Positions 29,574 to 39,100 are shown, counted from the stretch's first letter. The stretch: DNA of 64,000 nucleotides from Pseudanabaena biceps (GCA_013361095.1 JAATWA010000001.1:1-64000), one strand, 5' to 3'. Made by a program: numbers and translations. The notes: generated from the letters alone by a model not told the origin.

Positions 29574-30263
29574 TACTTATAGGCGATCGCGATCGCTACC
29601 CATAGACGATTAGCAACATTGTGAGCGATAGATGACATTGCGACTGTAGCTGATAACACGAATCTGGTTTGCCTGTCTCATTTTTGGGCAAACTTGATAA
29701 TCTAAATAAATTTAGGAATTCTAAGTACCTCGTCACAATAGAAACCAGAACCCAAAGAAGCTGATTCGCCCGCTTCGCGGGCGAATCAGCTTCTTTGGGT
29801 TTTATATTTAATTATGCCTACTTACTTAAAAATAAATCAAAATCACTGACTGTTTATTTTGCCCTGTAAGTTAGGAAGGCATAATTAGTAAGCCTGTTAT
29901 ATTCTCTATTTTTTGAGGTTTCAGATTGATATAAATTATATTTGCAATTTTTTTAGCAATCCTTGCTATTAGATTAAAACTTAGATAGCAAGACTTGAGT
30001 TAGTTAGGACAAATCAAAACCCAAAAGATGAGGAGCAGTCACTTATCTTTTAGATTTTATATTCTAAGCAACACTTTTATTGCTATAGCTTTATAGAGTT
30101 AGTATTTTACTAAATATTTATTTGCTAAGTAAGTAATTAGATATAGATGATAGTTAGCTGTAAATACAAATACAATGTAATGATTAGAAAAAAGTTTGAC
30201 TAACAGTACAACTATCTTAGATACTAATATATAGTTATTAAAAAACAAAATTACTAAGAGCAA
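29574..30263. other. 690-bp intergenic region (right arm)
   Basis: Divergent control region of the channel gene and cyabrB. Holds the 107-bp element, a degenerate hairpin at 30016..30060 and about 200 bp of very AT-rich sequence before cyabrB. No ORF or RNA gene is recognised. Confidence 0.6.
29722..29828. mobile_element. 107-bp MITE-like element (right arm copy)
   Basis: TAAGTACCTCGTCACAATAG ... TAATTATGCCTACTTACTTA with a GAAGCTGATTCGCCCGC hairpin centre; mirror of 5031..5137, upstream of the channel gene. Confidence 0.65.
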
Positions 30264-30644
30264 ATGGCAAAAGTAAAACAACCAGTTCAACTATCTGGTG
30301 AAGCATTACTAAAAAAAGTTAAAGAACTAGATCATCTTTCAAAAGAAGAAAAAGCTAAGGCTTGCGGGTATGCAACAGTTACTAAAAACAACCAGTCTCG
30401 TGTCAACTTGATGAAGTTTTATAATGCCTTGATGGAGGCTGATGGCATTGAACTTGAATCGAAAGGTAGCGGCAAAGGGGGACGTAGTGCTAGTTATCGT
30501 GTCAGTGTTCAAAAAAATGGCAATCTACTAATCGGCTCAGCCTATACACAACTAATGGGTCTAAAGGCTGGTGACGAGTTAGAAATTCGCCTTGGACGCA
30601 AACATATTCACTTGCGTCAAGTTGGCGCAGATGATGAAGAGTAA
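30264..30644 (+). CDS. cyAbrB transcriptional regulator
   Basis: 126 residues. Cyanobacterial AbrB-like DNA-binding protein; the family influences nitrogen and carbon metabolism genes and other global responses. The N-terminal half (SGEALLKKVKELDHLSKEEKAKACGYAT) is the part specific to cyanobacteria. The C-terminal AbrB-like region spans about residues 72-118 (YRVSVQKNGNLLIGSAYTQL, DELEIRLGRKHIHLRQV), then an acidic GADDEE tail. In B. subtilis AbrB the fold is N-terminal; the reversed placement is normal for this family. Its long AT-rich upstream region suggests heavy regulation. Many cyanobacteria have two paralogs, and which one this is cannot be told here. Confidence 0.9.
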   Translation: MAKVKQPVQLSGEALLKKVKELDHLSKEEKAKACGYATVTKNNQSRVNLMKFYNALMEADGIELESKGSGKGGRSASYRVSVQKNGNLLIGSAYTQLMGLKAGDELEIRLGRKHIHLRQVGADDEE

Positions 30645-30724
30645 TGCTAGGAGTTTAGGAATAAGATCAAATTTTTTGATTATTCTAGCTACTCACTTCT
30701 CAGTCTAAAGATGCACAGTAAAAC

Positions 30725-30771
30725 CCAAGAATTAATGGTGTAGCGTAAAGCTCTACACCGTTAATTCTTGG
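30725..30771. repeat. Intergenic palindrome (right arm)
   Basis: CCAAGAATTAA(T/C)GGTGTAG stem with its complement; mirror of 4088..4134. Confidence 0.75.
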
Positions 30772-30795
30772 ATGTAAAAGAAATATTAGGGAGCT

Positions 30796-30833
30796 ATAAG
30801 ACAAGAGTAATTCATAAATTACTCTTGTCTTAT
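30796..30833 (-). terminator. Terminator hairpin after recF (right arm)
   Basis: ATAAGACAAGAGTAATT with its complement, 4 bp from the recF stop. Confidence 0.6.
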
Positions 30834-30836
30834 TTT

Positions 30837-31967
30837 TTAGGATACAATTTCACCTTTTTCTACTTGAAAAATTCGTGCAGAGTCAAGCCACTGGGCATCA
30901 AATGAACCAAGATGAGTTGTCGTAATAATTGTTTGCACGCGATCGCCAATTGCATTTAATAGATGATCTTGTCTTTGGAGATCTAACTCCGCAAGGACAT
31001 CATCTAATAACAGTATTGGAGGTTCCCCGATTACTGATTCTAACAACTCTAACTCGGCAAGTTTGAGGGCAAGTACTAAGGTTCTCTGCTGTCCCTGTGA
31101 GCCATACTCCCTAGCAGGGGTGTCATTAATTGTCAGTAAAACTTCATCACGATGCGGCCCTACTAAACTTGTACCTTGATGTTGTTCAATAATTGTTTTT
31201 TGTAAAATCGCTTCAAAAAAATTCTGCTGCACAACTTCTACAGCTTGCATTGATGTAAATGCAAATTTAGGGACATAGGTAATCTCCAAATATTCACCGC
31301 CGCCACTAATGGCTTGATGCCAATTACGAGCGATCGGTATTAATCTCTCCAAGAGTCGCGATCGCCTTCTAATTAGTCTTGTACCTGCTGTTACTAACTG
31401 AGCATCCCATAGAGCCATTTGTTGCGGTTCGTATTGAATAACTCCCTGCTTGATTGACTTTAAGAGAGCATTGCGCTGGCGTAAAACCTGATTATATTGC
31501 TGTAAAAGATTGATATAAATTGGTTCTAGTTGAATCAATACGGTATCTAACCAATTGCGGCGACTTTCTGGACTTCCCCTCACCAAATCTAGATCTAAAC
31601 TAGAAAACATGACTGTATTCAGATTTCCTAAAAAATCTAAATGCTTAGCCTGATTCACTCCATTTACATTCAAGGTGCGTTTGCCACTTACCCGCATCCG
31701 CATCAATAACTCTACGGGGTAGCTCTCCACCGATCGCGATCGCTGACAAATTGCCCTAATTTCGCCTACTGATTCACCATTTCGCACTAGGTCTCGGTCT
31801 TTACTAACCCGATGCGATCGCAGGGTCGCTAATAGCAAAACGGCTTCAAGCAAGTTGGATTTGCCCTGAGCATTGTTGCCTACAATTACAGTTTTGGGCG
31901 CTGTGAAGGCAACTTCTTGATCGATGTAGTTGCGAAACTGCTTGATGTGGAGAGATTGGAGGTACAT
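30837..31967 (-). CDS. recF: RecF, DNA repair and replication-gap ATPase
   Basis: SMC-like ATPase that loads RecA at single-strand gaps with RecO and RecR. 376 residues, standard length. The start matches the family beginning MYLQSLHIKQFRNY. Walker A is GNNAQGKSNLLEAV at ~30-43, the D/SMC signature YGSQGQQRTLVLAL is at ~288-301, and Walker B ILLLDDVLAELD is at ~315-326. The intervening lid region is helical. It is not next to dnaA/dnaN as in many bacteria; the upstream neighbour is an alpha/beta hydrolase separated by the composite palindrome. Identical product in the left arm. Confidence 0.95.
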   Translation of the reverse strand: MYLQSLHIKQFRNYIDQEVAFTAPKTVIVGNNAQGKSNLLEAVLLLATLRSHRVSKDRDLVRNGESVGEIRAICQRSRSVESYPVELLMRMRVSGKRTLNVNGVNQAKHLDFLGNLNTVMFSSLDLDLVRGSPESRRNWLDTVLIQLEPIYINLLQQYNQVLRQRNALLKSIKQGVIQYEPQQMALWDAQLVTAGTRLIRRRSRLLERLIPIARNWHQAISGGGEYLEITYVPKFAFTSMQAVEVVQQNFFEAILQKTIIEQHQGTSLVGPHRDEVLLTINDTPAREYGSQGQQRTLVLALKLAELELLESVIGEPPILLLDDVLAELDLQRQDHLLNAIGDRVQTIITTTHLGSFDAQWLDSARIFQVEKGEIVS

Positions 31968-32023
31968 TCACGCAGGAAATGCTATTAGTCAGCATTCTAG
32001 AATACAGTGCTTTGAGCAAAACC

Positions 32024-32107
32024 AGAAAGATAGTGGCGGCGCTTCGCACTGTAAAACCCAATAAGATAGTGGCTGGACGATGCGCCGCCACTATCTTATT
32101 GGGTTTT
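32024..32107. repeat. Composite palindrome (right arm)
   Basis: Mirror of 2752..2835; AGATAGTGGCGGCGC (32028..32042) can pair with the GCGCCGCCACTATCT near 32081..32095, while the AAAACCCAATAAGATAGTGG arm pairs with the same segment. Confidence 0.75.
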
Positions 32108-32990
32108 ACAGCACTTTTTGTAACCAGTGAATCACTAAAGCATTCACAATTTCGGGGCGATCGTCATGGGGACAATGCCCTGTGTTGGGAATCGCGATTA
32201 CTTGAATATCTTTAGTCTTGCTGGCTTCTGTATATACCTTTGCGCCATTAATCGGAGTCCAAGGATCAGCATCTCCCCACAAAACTAATAGAGGTTTATC
32301 CAGCTTTGCCAATAGCTCACTGGTTCTGGGGCCAGCAGGAGCCGTTAAAATTGAAGCAAATACCTTTTGAGCGCCCTCATCACAGGATGGCTGATAGAGC
32401 ATATCTACTAGCTCATCATCGATCGCCTGATGATTGCGATATACCTGACGCAACGAATTACGAATATTACGTTTTTGGCGAACTTGATTGAATACAAACT
32501 TGCCCGTCACCTCTGAGCTAACTAATTTAGCAAATGCTCCCATCACCAATCGCAAAGGTAAATTTAACTCTTCAGGACGATGATTTAGACCACCTGCGGC
32601 ATTGAGTAAAATCGCGCCGATCGCAATTTCGGGACTATTAGTAGTGAGCATCAGAGCTAATAATGCCCCAATGGAATTACCGATAAATATGGCGGGTTTC
32701 TGGACTAATTCTTGATAAAAATCCCTGAGCAATTCTTCCCAAAGCTCCAAAGAATAGGCAAGATCAGGCTTATCTGAAGCGCCAAATCCCAATAAATCGA
32801 TAGCAAATACCTGATAGCCAGCATTTGCCCATTCAGGAATATTTTTCTTCCAATGTCCGATTGATGCACCGAAACCATGAATAAGAACTAGCGGCTTACC
32901 TGTGCCAGTGACAGAATATTGAATCTGATATCCGCGCCATGTCCATTGTTTGCGTGTGGAGAAATCAGTCTGATTTTCGGTAATTAGCAC
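32106..32990 (-). CDS. Alpha/beta-fold hydrolase
   Basis: 294 residues, GTG start (no better upstream ATG). Single alpha/beta hydrolase domain: oxyanion-hole segment LIHGFGASIGHWKKN (~36-50), nucleophile elbow IGNSIGALLAL with Ser near residue 105, acid in LWGDADPWTP (~240), and catalytic His in NTGHCPHDDRPE (~270). This arrangement is found in ester, lactone and C-C bond hydrolases, and the sequence suggests no substrate. It faces away from the TldD/PmbA gene, and its own stop meets a palindrome, so it is likely monocistronic with a TATAAT box 30 bp upstream. Confidence 0.88.
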   Translation of the reverse strand: MLITENQTDFSTRKQWTWRGYQIQYSVTGTGKPLVLIHGFGASIGHWKKNIPEWANAGYQVFAIDLLGFGASDKPDLAYSLELWEELLRDFYQELVQKPAIFIGNSIGALLALMLTTNSPEIAIGAILLNAAGGLNHRPEELNLPLRLVMGAFAKLVSSEVTGKFVFNQVRQKRNIRNSLRQVYRNHQAIDDELVDMLYQPSCDEGAQKVFASILTAPAGPRTSELLAKLDKPLLVLWGDADPWTPINGAKVYTEASKTKDIQVIAIPNTGHCPHDDRPEIVNALVIHWLQKVL

Positions 32991-33019
32991 GGTGATTAAT
33001 TAATACTTGTTTATTCCTG

Positions 33020-33025
33020 ATTATA
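33020..33025 (-). promoter_or_regulatory. Possible -10 box for the alpha/beta hydrolase (right arm)
   Basis: TATAAT on the minus strand 30 bp upstream of the GTG start; no clear -35. Confidence 0.35.
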
Positions 33026-33111
33026 TCGCGATCGCCTGTATGCCGCTCTCTGCCATAGGAATTATAAACAAGGAGCGGTTAGTGTGTCACATTTGTTGCA
33101 AGATTAAAACC

Positions 33112-33146
33112 CAAGGATTAGCGGCGCGAAGCGCCGCTAATCCTTG
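33112..33146. repeat. Intergenic palindrome (right arm)
   Basis: CAAGGATTAGCGGCGC-GAA-GCGCCGCTAATCCTTG; mirror of 1713..1747. Confidence 0.8.
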
Positions 33147-33169
33147 AGTGGCAAGGGAGTAAGAAAACA

Positions 33170-33224
33170 AAACCAATTTTGGGGTTTTCAGCGCCTTCGG
33201 CGCTGAAAACCCCAAAATTGGTTT
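33170..33224. repeat. Intergenic palindrome (right arm)
   Basis: Mirror of 1635..1690; it ends 12 bp before the TTG and about 60 bp before the chosen ATG of the next gene. Confidence 0.8.
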
Positions 33225-33283
33225 CATAATGGGAATTGCTGATCATTTATCGATATAGGCGTTTTGGATTGTGTGTGAAATCA

Positions 33284-34639
33284 ATGACTAGACATCCCGA
33301 AGAAAAAAACTTAGAACCTTGCTTCTATCAACTTGTCAATCGCTTGACAGAAAGCCTGCAAAAACATGAATATCTTACGATTAGTCTCAGCAGTGAGCGC
33401 AGTCAATTTACGCGATTTAATAATGCAAAGGTTCGTCAGTCGGGAGTAGTCGCCGATGGAAATATCAAAATTGTCTTAATCGCCAATCAACGCGAAGCCT
33501 ATGCTGCATTCCCCTTTACAGGTGACACAGTCATCGATTTAGAATCTGGACTATCCAGCTTGACTTATTTACGTCAAGAAGTTGCCCAACTTCCTGAAAA
33601 TCCTTATCTCGTAATTCCCGAAAATGCAGGTTCCAGTCGTGAAGTCTATCAAGGCGAATTATTAACACCAGAACAGGCGATCGCTAATATTTTAGAACCT
33701 AATATTGGCATTGATTTTACGGGCTTCTATGCGTCAGGTTCGATCATTCGCGCCAATGCTAACTCCGCAGGACAGAGGCATTGGTTTGCCACCGATTCTT
33801 TTTTTGTTGACTATTCCATGTTTGTGCAAACTGATTCGGGAGAGAAGGCAGTTAAAGGGATTTATGCAGGTAAAGATTGGCGATTAGAAGCTTATCAATC
33901 ACAAATTAAACGTTCTCAACAGCAGCTACAAGCTTTATTGAAACCTAGTAAAACTATTGCACGCGGACAATATCACACTTATTTTGCCCCTGCGGCGGCG
34001 GCGGATCTATTTGACTTTTTAGCGGGGAGTGTGGGCGAGTCGAGCTTACAGCAGGGCAGTAGCGCTTTATTGAAGTTAAAAAATCAAGAGCGATCGCTAT
34101 CTCCATTACTCTCTCTCAGCGAAAATTTTACCTATGGCAACGTTCCTCGTTTCAATGACTTAGGCGAAACTTCTGCTGACCACTTGCCGATAATTACTAA
34201 TGGAAGCTTGGTAAATACCTTAGTGAGTTCGCGTAGTGCTAAGGAATATGGCAAGCAGTCAAACGGCGCAGCATCTGGTGAATATATGCGATCGCCTGAA
34301 GTTGCATCAGGATGCTTAGCAGAAGCTGATATCCTCAAGCAATTAGATACGGGACTCTATTTGTCAAATTTGCATTATCTCAATTGGAGCGATCGCAGTG
34401 GTGGTCGCATTACGGGTATGACTCGCTATGCCTGCTTTTGGGTGAAAAATGGCGAGTTTGTTGCACCTATTGAGAACCTTAGATTTGATGACAGTATTTA
34501 TGATTTTTTAGGTGGAAATCTTGAGTCTATTACCAATTTTCGTGAGTTTATTGCCAATACTGGAACCTACGATAAGCGATCGCTTGGCGGTATTCTTGTC
34601 CCCGGAATTTTGATCAAAGATTTTAAATTCACCCTGTAA
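33284..34639 (+). CDS. TldD/PmbA-family metalloprotease-like protein
   Basis: 451 residues from ATG 33284 (MTRHPEEKN); a TTG 48 bp upstream would add 16 residues without family resemblance. TldD and TldE (PmbA) form a protease that processes peptides such as microcins and helps degrade some antitoxins. In this family the N-terminal domain carries the SERSQFTRFNNAKVRQSG segment (substrate groove). The C-terminal half carries GNVPRFNDLGETSADHLPI and the ASGEYMRSPEV loop. I do not see the HExxxH metal site of true TldD, so this is more like the TldE/PmbA partner; a TldD partner gene is not in the window. Convergent with thiE. Confidence 0.82.
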   Translation: MTRHPEEKNLEPCFYQLVNRLTESLQKHEYLTISLSSERSQFTRFNNAKVRQSGVVADGNIKIVLIANQREAYAAFPFTGDTVIDLESGLSSLTYLRQEVAQLPENPYLVIPENAGSSREVYQGELLTPEQAIANILEPNIGIDFTGFYASGSIIRANANSAGQRHWFATDSFFVDYSMFVQTDSGEKAVKGIYAGKDWRLEAYQSQIKRSQQQLQALLKPSKTIARGQYHTYFAPAAAADLFDFLAGSVGESSLQQGSSALLKLKNQERSLSPLLSLSENFTYGNVPRFNDLGETSADHLPIITNGSLVNTLVSSRSAKEYGKQSNGAASGEYMRSPEVASGCLAEADILKQLDTGLYLSNLHYLNWSDRSGGRITGMTRYACFWVKNGEFVAPIENLRFDDSIYDFLGGNLESITNFREFIANTGTYDKRSLGGILVPGILIKDFKFTL

Positions 34640-34646
34640 AACAATC

Positions 34647-34702
34647 AAACCCGAAAAGATGAAAGGCGTCGCTTCGCGCCGCCTTTCATCTTTTCGGGTT
34701 TT
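34647..34702. terminator. Bidirectional terminator-like hairpin (right arm)
   Basis: AAACCCGAAAAGATGAAAGGCG stem with complement between convergent TldD/PmbA and thiE genes; it reaches into the thiE stop codon. Confidence 0.65.
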
Positions 34703-35762
34703 ACACAGGAACAGAGCAGAGCATTGATCGCATTTGCTTCGCAACCAGATCAGGTTGCGAAGCCTTCATCAAAGCTCTCACCACAGCAACTCGTTTCGCA
34801 CCTGCGGCGATCGCATCATCTAGATTTTGTTCATCAATTCCGCCGATCGCGAACCAAGGAATATCCAAATTTTTTGCGGCATAACTAACGTATTCATGCC
34901 CTGACGCAGCCTTATTGGGCTTAGTTGGTGTGGCATGGACTGGCCCCACGCCCACGTAGTCCACTTGATTATTGAGGGCAATTTCTAACTCTTCTGGACT
35001 GGTGGTTGATTGCCCAATAATATAGTCAGCAGCACTGCCACCGTGAGCATTGAGGATCTGGCGCACAGCCGCCACAGGAAGATCGGTCTGTCCCACATGA
35101 ATACCATCGGCTCCCACAGCGATCGCAATATCCACCCGATCATTCATCAAAAATAAAGCATCGTACTGATGGCAAATCTCACAAAGTTGCTTGGCGATCG
35201 CATAGCGCAGATTATCTTCCCCTTCCTTTTGACGATACTGCACAATCTGTACTCCCCCCCGCAAAGCCGACTCCACTACTTCAGCAATATGATCCACAGG
35301 CATGGTCACTAGATATAGTGTGGCTGCCTGCAATTTTTGGCGACGCAGCTTGCCGATTTCATTAACTTCATAACCTAGTAATTGACTCTCCAGAATATAA
35401 ACCTGATAACGCATTTGCTTCATCGCTTCGCCCATATGCGGATCAATCACTTTTCCATATTCTTCCAAGACCCGCAAAGCTTCTTGCAATCTGCCCATAT
35501 TTGCCCTCAAAACTGATCGCACATCAGCGCGGCTAACTTCATTAGCGTGGCTCAACCCTGTCGCGGGATCATCACTAGTGTTACGAGCGCGGCGAAATTC
35601 TTCTTTATGCCACTGAGCTAGTGCTTGACGCATCTGTTTACAGCGATCGCATAATTCTAGATTTTCTAGCCCAAATCGACACCACTCTTCAATGGTACGG
35701 ATGGCTTCACGGGCGCGATCGAGATTGGCATCAAGGATACGATAAATGATTTGTTGAGACAT
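34701..35762 (-). CDS. thiE: ThiE thiamine-phosphate synthase, long cyanobacterial form
   Basis: Joins HMP pyrophosphate and the thiazole phosphate to give thiamine phosphate. 353 residues, about 140 more than E. coli ThiE. The extra N-terminal part (RILDANLDRAREAIRTIEEWCRF, LQEALRVLEEYGKVID) is helical and typical of cyanobacterial ThiE. The TIM-barrel catalytic half starts at ~145: QYRQKEG (diphosphate contact), FLMNDRVDIA, DGIHVGQTDLP, IIGQSTTS, VGPVHATPTKP and the phosphate-binding WFAIGGID. It continues past the end of the visible inverted repeat, so it is complete here and partial at 1..158. A 5' hairpin region separates it from the divergent putA. Confidence 0.94.
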   Translation of the reverse strand: MSQQIIYRILDANLDRAREAIRTIEEWCRFGLENLELCDRCKQMRQALAQWHKEEFRRARNTSDDPATGLSHANEVSRADVRSVLRANMGRLQEALRVLEEYGKVIDPHMGEAMKQMRYQVYILESQLLGYEVNEIGKLRRQKLQAATLYLVTMPVDHIAEVVESALRGGVQIVQYRQKEGEDNLRYAIAKQLCEICHQYDALFLMNDRVDIAIAVGADGIHVGQTDLPVAAVRQILNAHGGSAADYIIGQSTTSPEELEIALNNQVDYVGVGPVHATPTKPNKAASGHEYVSYAAKNLDIPWFAIGGIDEQNLDDAIAAGAKRVAVVRALMKASQPDLVAKQMRSMLCSVPV

Positions 35763-35821
35763 AAAAATTTGTGATGTTACTAGTTATTTTACATAGCTAT
35801 AGCGTTTCACATGAAGTACGG

Positions 35822-35854
35822 GATTGTTTCCCCGCCTTTGGCGGGGAAACAATC
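35822..35854. repeat. Intergenic hairpin
   Basis: GATTGTTTCCCCGCC-TTT-GGCGGGGAAACAATC. Confidence 0.75.
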
Positions 35855-35890
35855 CTATGTTTGAACATCGCAATATTCATCAGTTCTGTT

Positions 35891-35937
35891 ACTCCCTTGC
35901 CACCCAAAGAATAGGCATTATTCACTGGGAAGGGAGT
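35891..35937. repeat. ACTCCC-type element ends
   Basis: ACTCCCTTGCCA near-inverted with TGGGAAGGGAGT, enclosing only about 23 bp; a short version of the element at 13611..13705. Confidence 0.6.
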
Positions 35938-35946
35938 AAGACACAA

Positions 35947-35998
35947 AACCAGAAGATAAGTTGCGCCGCAAAGCGGCGCAACTTATCTTCTGGCTTTT
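35947..35998. repeat. Intergenic palindrome
   Basis: AACCAGAAGATAAGTTGCGCCGC-AAA-GCGGCGCAACTT... stem, followed by ATTTGTCCTA. Confidence 0.8.
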
Positions 35999-36062
35999 TA
36001 TTTGTCCTAATCCTAGTGACGACAGCTATAGTATTTATTGAAAGGTTTATGGATAAAAAGCA

Positions 36063-39000
36063 GTGGTTAGTCAAACGCAGCAAACAAGTTTAGTATCGGA
36101 TTTAGACACATCAAAGTATGAGGCAAAAACTCAAGAAATTGCTAAGAAGATCTTAAGTGGAACTGAGAAAAGCTCACTTTGGGCAAAATTATCGCAACTT
36201 AAAGACGACCTGCGTCTTGATGACAAGCTGATGGCTTGGACAATGGAAAATGAAGGTTTACGAGTACAGTTATTTCGTTTGATCGACTGTTTACCTGCAT
36301 TGCAGAGTAAATCTGAAGTTGCTCGTCATATGCATGAATATTTGGCTAGCAATGCTGTTGATGTTCCTGCTTTGCGTGGGTTACTAAATTTTAGTACTGA
36401 CAATCCTAATTCAATTACAGCCACAGCAGCAGCGGCGACATTATCAACGGCGGTAGGAACTCTCGCCAAGCGTTATATCTGCGGTGAGAACTTAAACGAA
36501 GCAACAAAGTCAATTGAGAAACTAAGACGCGATCGCTTTGGCTTTACGATGGATCTGCTCGGTGAGGCGGTGATTAGCGAAGTAGAAGCAGGTAAGTATC
36601 TCAATCGCTACATTGCCATGATGGAAGATTTGTCGGTCAAAGCTAAAAATTGGGGCTTGATTGATCAGATCGATAAAGCTGATAGTGAGGAACTAAAGCG
36701 TGTTCAGGTTTCCGTAAAGCTTAGTGCTTTCTATTCTCAATTTGATCCGCTTGATCCAATTAAAACTACCGAGAAAGTCAGCGAACCAGCGAGAGTTCTA
36801 TTGCGTAAGGCGCAATCTCTAGGTTGTGGCATTCATTTTGACATGGAGCAGTATGAGTTTAAATCACTCACCTTGCAAATTCTCAAACAAGTTTTAACAG
36901 AACCAGAATTTCGCGATCGCACCGATGTTGGTATCACCATCCAAGGCTATCTCCGCGATAGTGAGCAGGATCTTTTAGAACTAGTCGAATGGGCAAAACA
37001 ACGCGGTAAGCCTGTCACCGTGCGCCTAGTCAAAGGAGCTTACTGGGATCGCGAAACTATTCGTTCCTATCAGCAGGGTTGGGCTTTACCCGTATTTTCA
37101 GACAAGGTTTCCACTGATGCCAATTATGAGCGCTTGATTCAGATTCTCTTAGAAAATCATCAATATCTCTATGCCGCGATCGGTAGCCATAATGCGCGTT
37201 CTCTCGCCAAGGCGATCGCGATTGTGCAGACCCTAAATATCCCCAGTCGCGCCTTTGAAGCCCAATGTCTCTATGGCATGGGTGACAAATTTGCCAAAGC
37301 GATCGCCGATATGGGTTATCGAGTGCGCGTGTACTGTCCCTTTGGTGATTTGATTCCCGGAATGTCCTACCTAATTCGCCGTTTGCTAGAGAATACCGCC
37401 AACAGTTCCTTTTTGAGAATTAGTGGTGAAGGTCGCGATATCAGTAAATTGATTGCTGCACCTGTGATGACCGATCGCGATCAGAATTACAATGGCGCAC
37501 CCGCTCTGAATATGTTTGATGGTTTCGTAAATTCTAGCGATCGCGACTATGCGATTGATCAAGAACGCGAAGCTGCTCAAACTGCATTACAACAGGTTCA
37601 CAATCAACTTGGCAAAACCTATTTACCAATCATCAATGGTCAAGCCGTCGAAACCGAAAACTATATAGAATCAGTCAATCCTGCTAACTCTTCGCAAGTA
37701 GTCGGCAAAATCGGTCTAGCCAGCATCGACCAAGCCGAAGCAGCCGTTAAATCTGCGAAATCTGCCTTTGCTTCATGGAAGAAACTCAGCGCTAAGGAAC
37801 GGGGTGATATTCTCCGTAAAGCCGCCGACATCATGGAAGAGAAGCGCGAAGAACTAATTGCGTGGATCTGTTGGGAAGTTGCTAAACCGATCCGCGAAGG
37901 TGATGGCGAAGTTTCCGAAGCGATCGATTTCTGTCGCTATTATGCTAAAGAAATGGAACGTCTCGAAAGCGGCGAACAACGCAATATCCCTGGGGAAGAT
38001 AACACTTATATTTATCAACCTCGCGGCGTTGTCGTCGTGATTTCGCCTTGGAACTTTCCCTTTGCGATCGCACTGGGTATGAGTGTGGCTGCGATCGCCG
38101 CAGGTAATACTGTCATTCTCAAACCCGCCGAACAGTCTTCAGTAATTGGCGCAAAAATCGCCGAAGTTCTCCAAGCCGCAGGCTTACCCACAGGCGTATT
38201 TACCTATTTCCCTGCCAAAGGTTCCACCGTTGGCTCCCATTTAGTTAAGCATCCCGATGTACATCTAATCGCCTTCACAGGTTCACAACAAGTCGGCTGT
38301 CAAATCGTCACCGATGCTTCGATCCTGCGTCCTAAGCAGAAACACATGAAGCGCGTCATCGCGGAAATGGGAGGCAAAAATGGCATCATCATCGATGAAA
38401 GCGCCGACCTCGATCAAGCCGTAGTGGGTGTAATGAATTCCGCCTTCGGTTTTGCGGGTCAGAAATGTTCCGCTTGTTCAAGAGCGATCGTCCTTGCTCC
38501 CGTCTATGACAACTTCATGGAGCGTCTAGTGGAAGCCACTCGTTCTCTCAAGGTCGGTGAAGCACATTTGCCTGACACCAAACTCAGTGCTGTCATCGAT
38601 GGAGCCGCTCAAAAAAACATCCAAAGCCACATCGCTAAAGGTAAGGAAACTGCAAAACTAGCCTATGAAGGCGAAGTTCCTAATCATGGTTTCTATGTCA
38701 GTCCGACTATTTTTGGTGATGTTGATGCTGAAAGTGCGATCGCCCAAGAAGAAATCTTTGGACCTGTATTGGCAGTGATTAAAGCGAATAGTTTTGATGA
38801 AGCAATGGCGATCGCAAATGGTACAAACTTTGCTCTCACTGGCGGCTTATATTCGCGTACACCTTCCCATATCGAACGTGCCTATCGCGAGTTTGAAGTG
38901 GGCAATCTCTACATCAATCGCGGCATCACAGGCGCATTGGTGGATCGCCATCCCTTCGGTGGTTTCAAGCTAAGCGGTATTGGTTCTAAAGCTGGCGGAC

Positions 39001-39089
39001 GCGATTATCTATTGCAGTTCTTAGAGCCAAGGTCAATCACCGAAAACACTCAGCGTCAAGGTTTTGCACCTCTTGATGGAATTGAGTAA
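36063..39089 (+). CDS. PutA-type bifunctional proline dehydrogenase / glutamate-semialdehyde dehydrogenase
   Basis: Oxidises proline to P5C with FAD, then P5C/glutamate-5-semialdehyde to glutamate with NAD+. 1008 residues; GTG start at 36063. Helical N-terminal arm to ~130. The PRODH barrel spans ~190-470 (FDMEQYEFKSLTLQIL, QGYLRDSEQDLLELVEWA, VTVRLVKGAYWDRE, RVYCPFGDLIPGMSYLIRRL). The ALDH domain spans ~535-990: VVVVISPWNFPFAI, FTGSQQVG, catalytic Glu in AEMGGKNGI, catalytic Cys in FAGQKCSACSR, EEIFGPV, then DRHPFGGFKLSGIGSKAGG. No DNA-binding ribbon-helix-helix as in E. coli PutA. Monocistronic, with a terminator 11 bp after the stop. Confidence 0.93.
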   Translation: MVSQTQQTSLVSDLDTSKYEAKTQEIAKKILSGTEKSSLWAKLSQLKDDLRLDDKLMAWTMENEGLRVQLFRLIDCLPALQSKSEVARHMHEYLASNAVDVPALRGLLNFSTDNPNSITATAAAATLSTAVGTLAKRYICGENLNEATKSIEKLRRDRFGFTMDLLGEAVISEVEAGKYLNRYIAMMEDLSVKAKNWGLIDQIDKADSEELKRVQVSVKLSAFYSQFDPLDPIKTTEKVSEPARVLLRKAQSLGCGIHFDMEQYEFKSLTLQILKQVLTEPEFRDRTDVGITIQGYLRDSEQDLLELVEWAKQRGKPVTVRLVKGAYWDRETIRSYQQGWALPVFSDKVSTDANYERLIQILLENHQYLYAAIGSHNARSLAKAIAIVQTLNIPSRAFEAQCLYGMGDKFAKAIADMGYRVRVYCPFGDLIPGMSYLIRRLLENTANSSFLRISGEGRDISKLIAAPVMTDRDQNYNGAPALNMFDGFVNSSDRDYAIDQEREAAQTALQQVHNQLGKTYLPIINGQAVETENYIESVNPANSSQVVGKIGLASIDQAEAAVKSAKSAFASWKKLSAKERGDILRKAADIMEEKREELIAWICWEVAKPIREGDGEVSEAIDFCRYYAKEMERLESGEQRNIPGEDNTYIYQPRGVVVVISPWNFPFAIALGMSVAAIAAGNTVILKPAEQSSVIGAKIAEVLQAAGLPTGVFTYFPAKGSTVGSHLVKHPDVHLIAFTGSQQVGCQIVTDASILRPKQKHMKRVIAEMGGKNGIIIDESADLDQAVVGVMNSAFGFAGQKCSACSRAIVLAPVYDNFMERLVEATRSLKVGEAHLPDTKLSAVIDGAAQKNIQSHIAKGKETAKLAYEGEVPNHGFYVSPTIFGDVDAESAIAQEEIFGPVLAVIKANSFDEAMAIANGTNFALTGGLYSRTPSHIERAYREFEVGNLYINRGITGALVDRHPFGGFKLSGIGSKAGGRDYLLQFLEPRSITENTQRQGFAPLDGIE

Positions 39090-39100
39090 TTAGATTCAGA

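Larger units (their letters stand above)
35763..36062. other. 300-bp intergenic region with three palindromes
   Basis: Divergent thiE/putA upstream region. It holds stems at 35822..35854, 35891..35937 and 35947..35998, then a conserved ATTTGTCCTAATCC flank. No ORF is supported. Confidence 0.6.

Noticed and set aside
34701..34858. Treating 34858 as the biological end of the right arm
   Set aside because: The left arm leaves the window there, so the true boundary is unknown.
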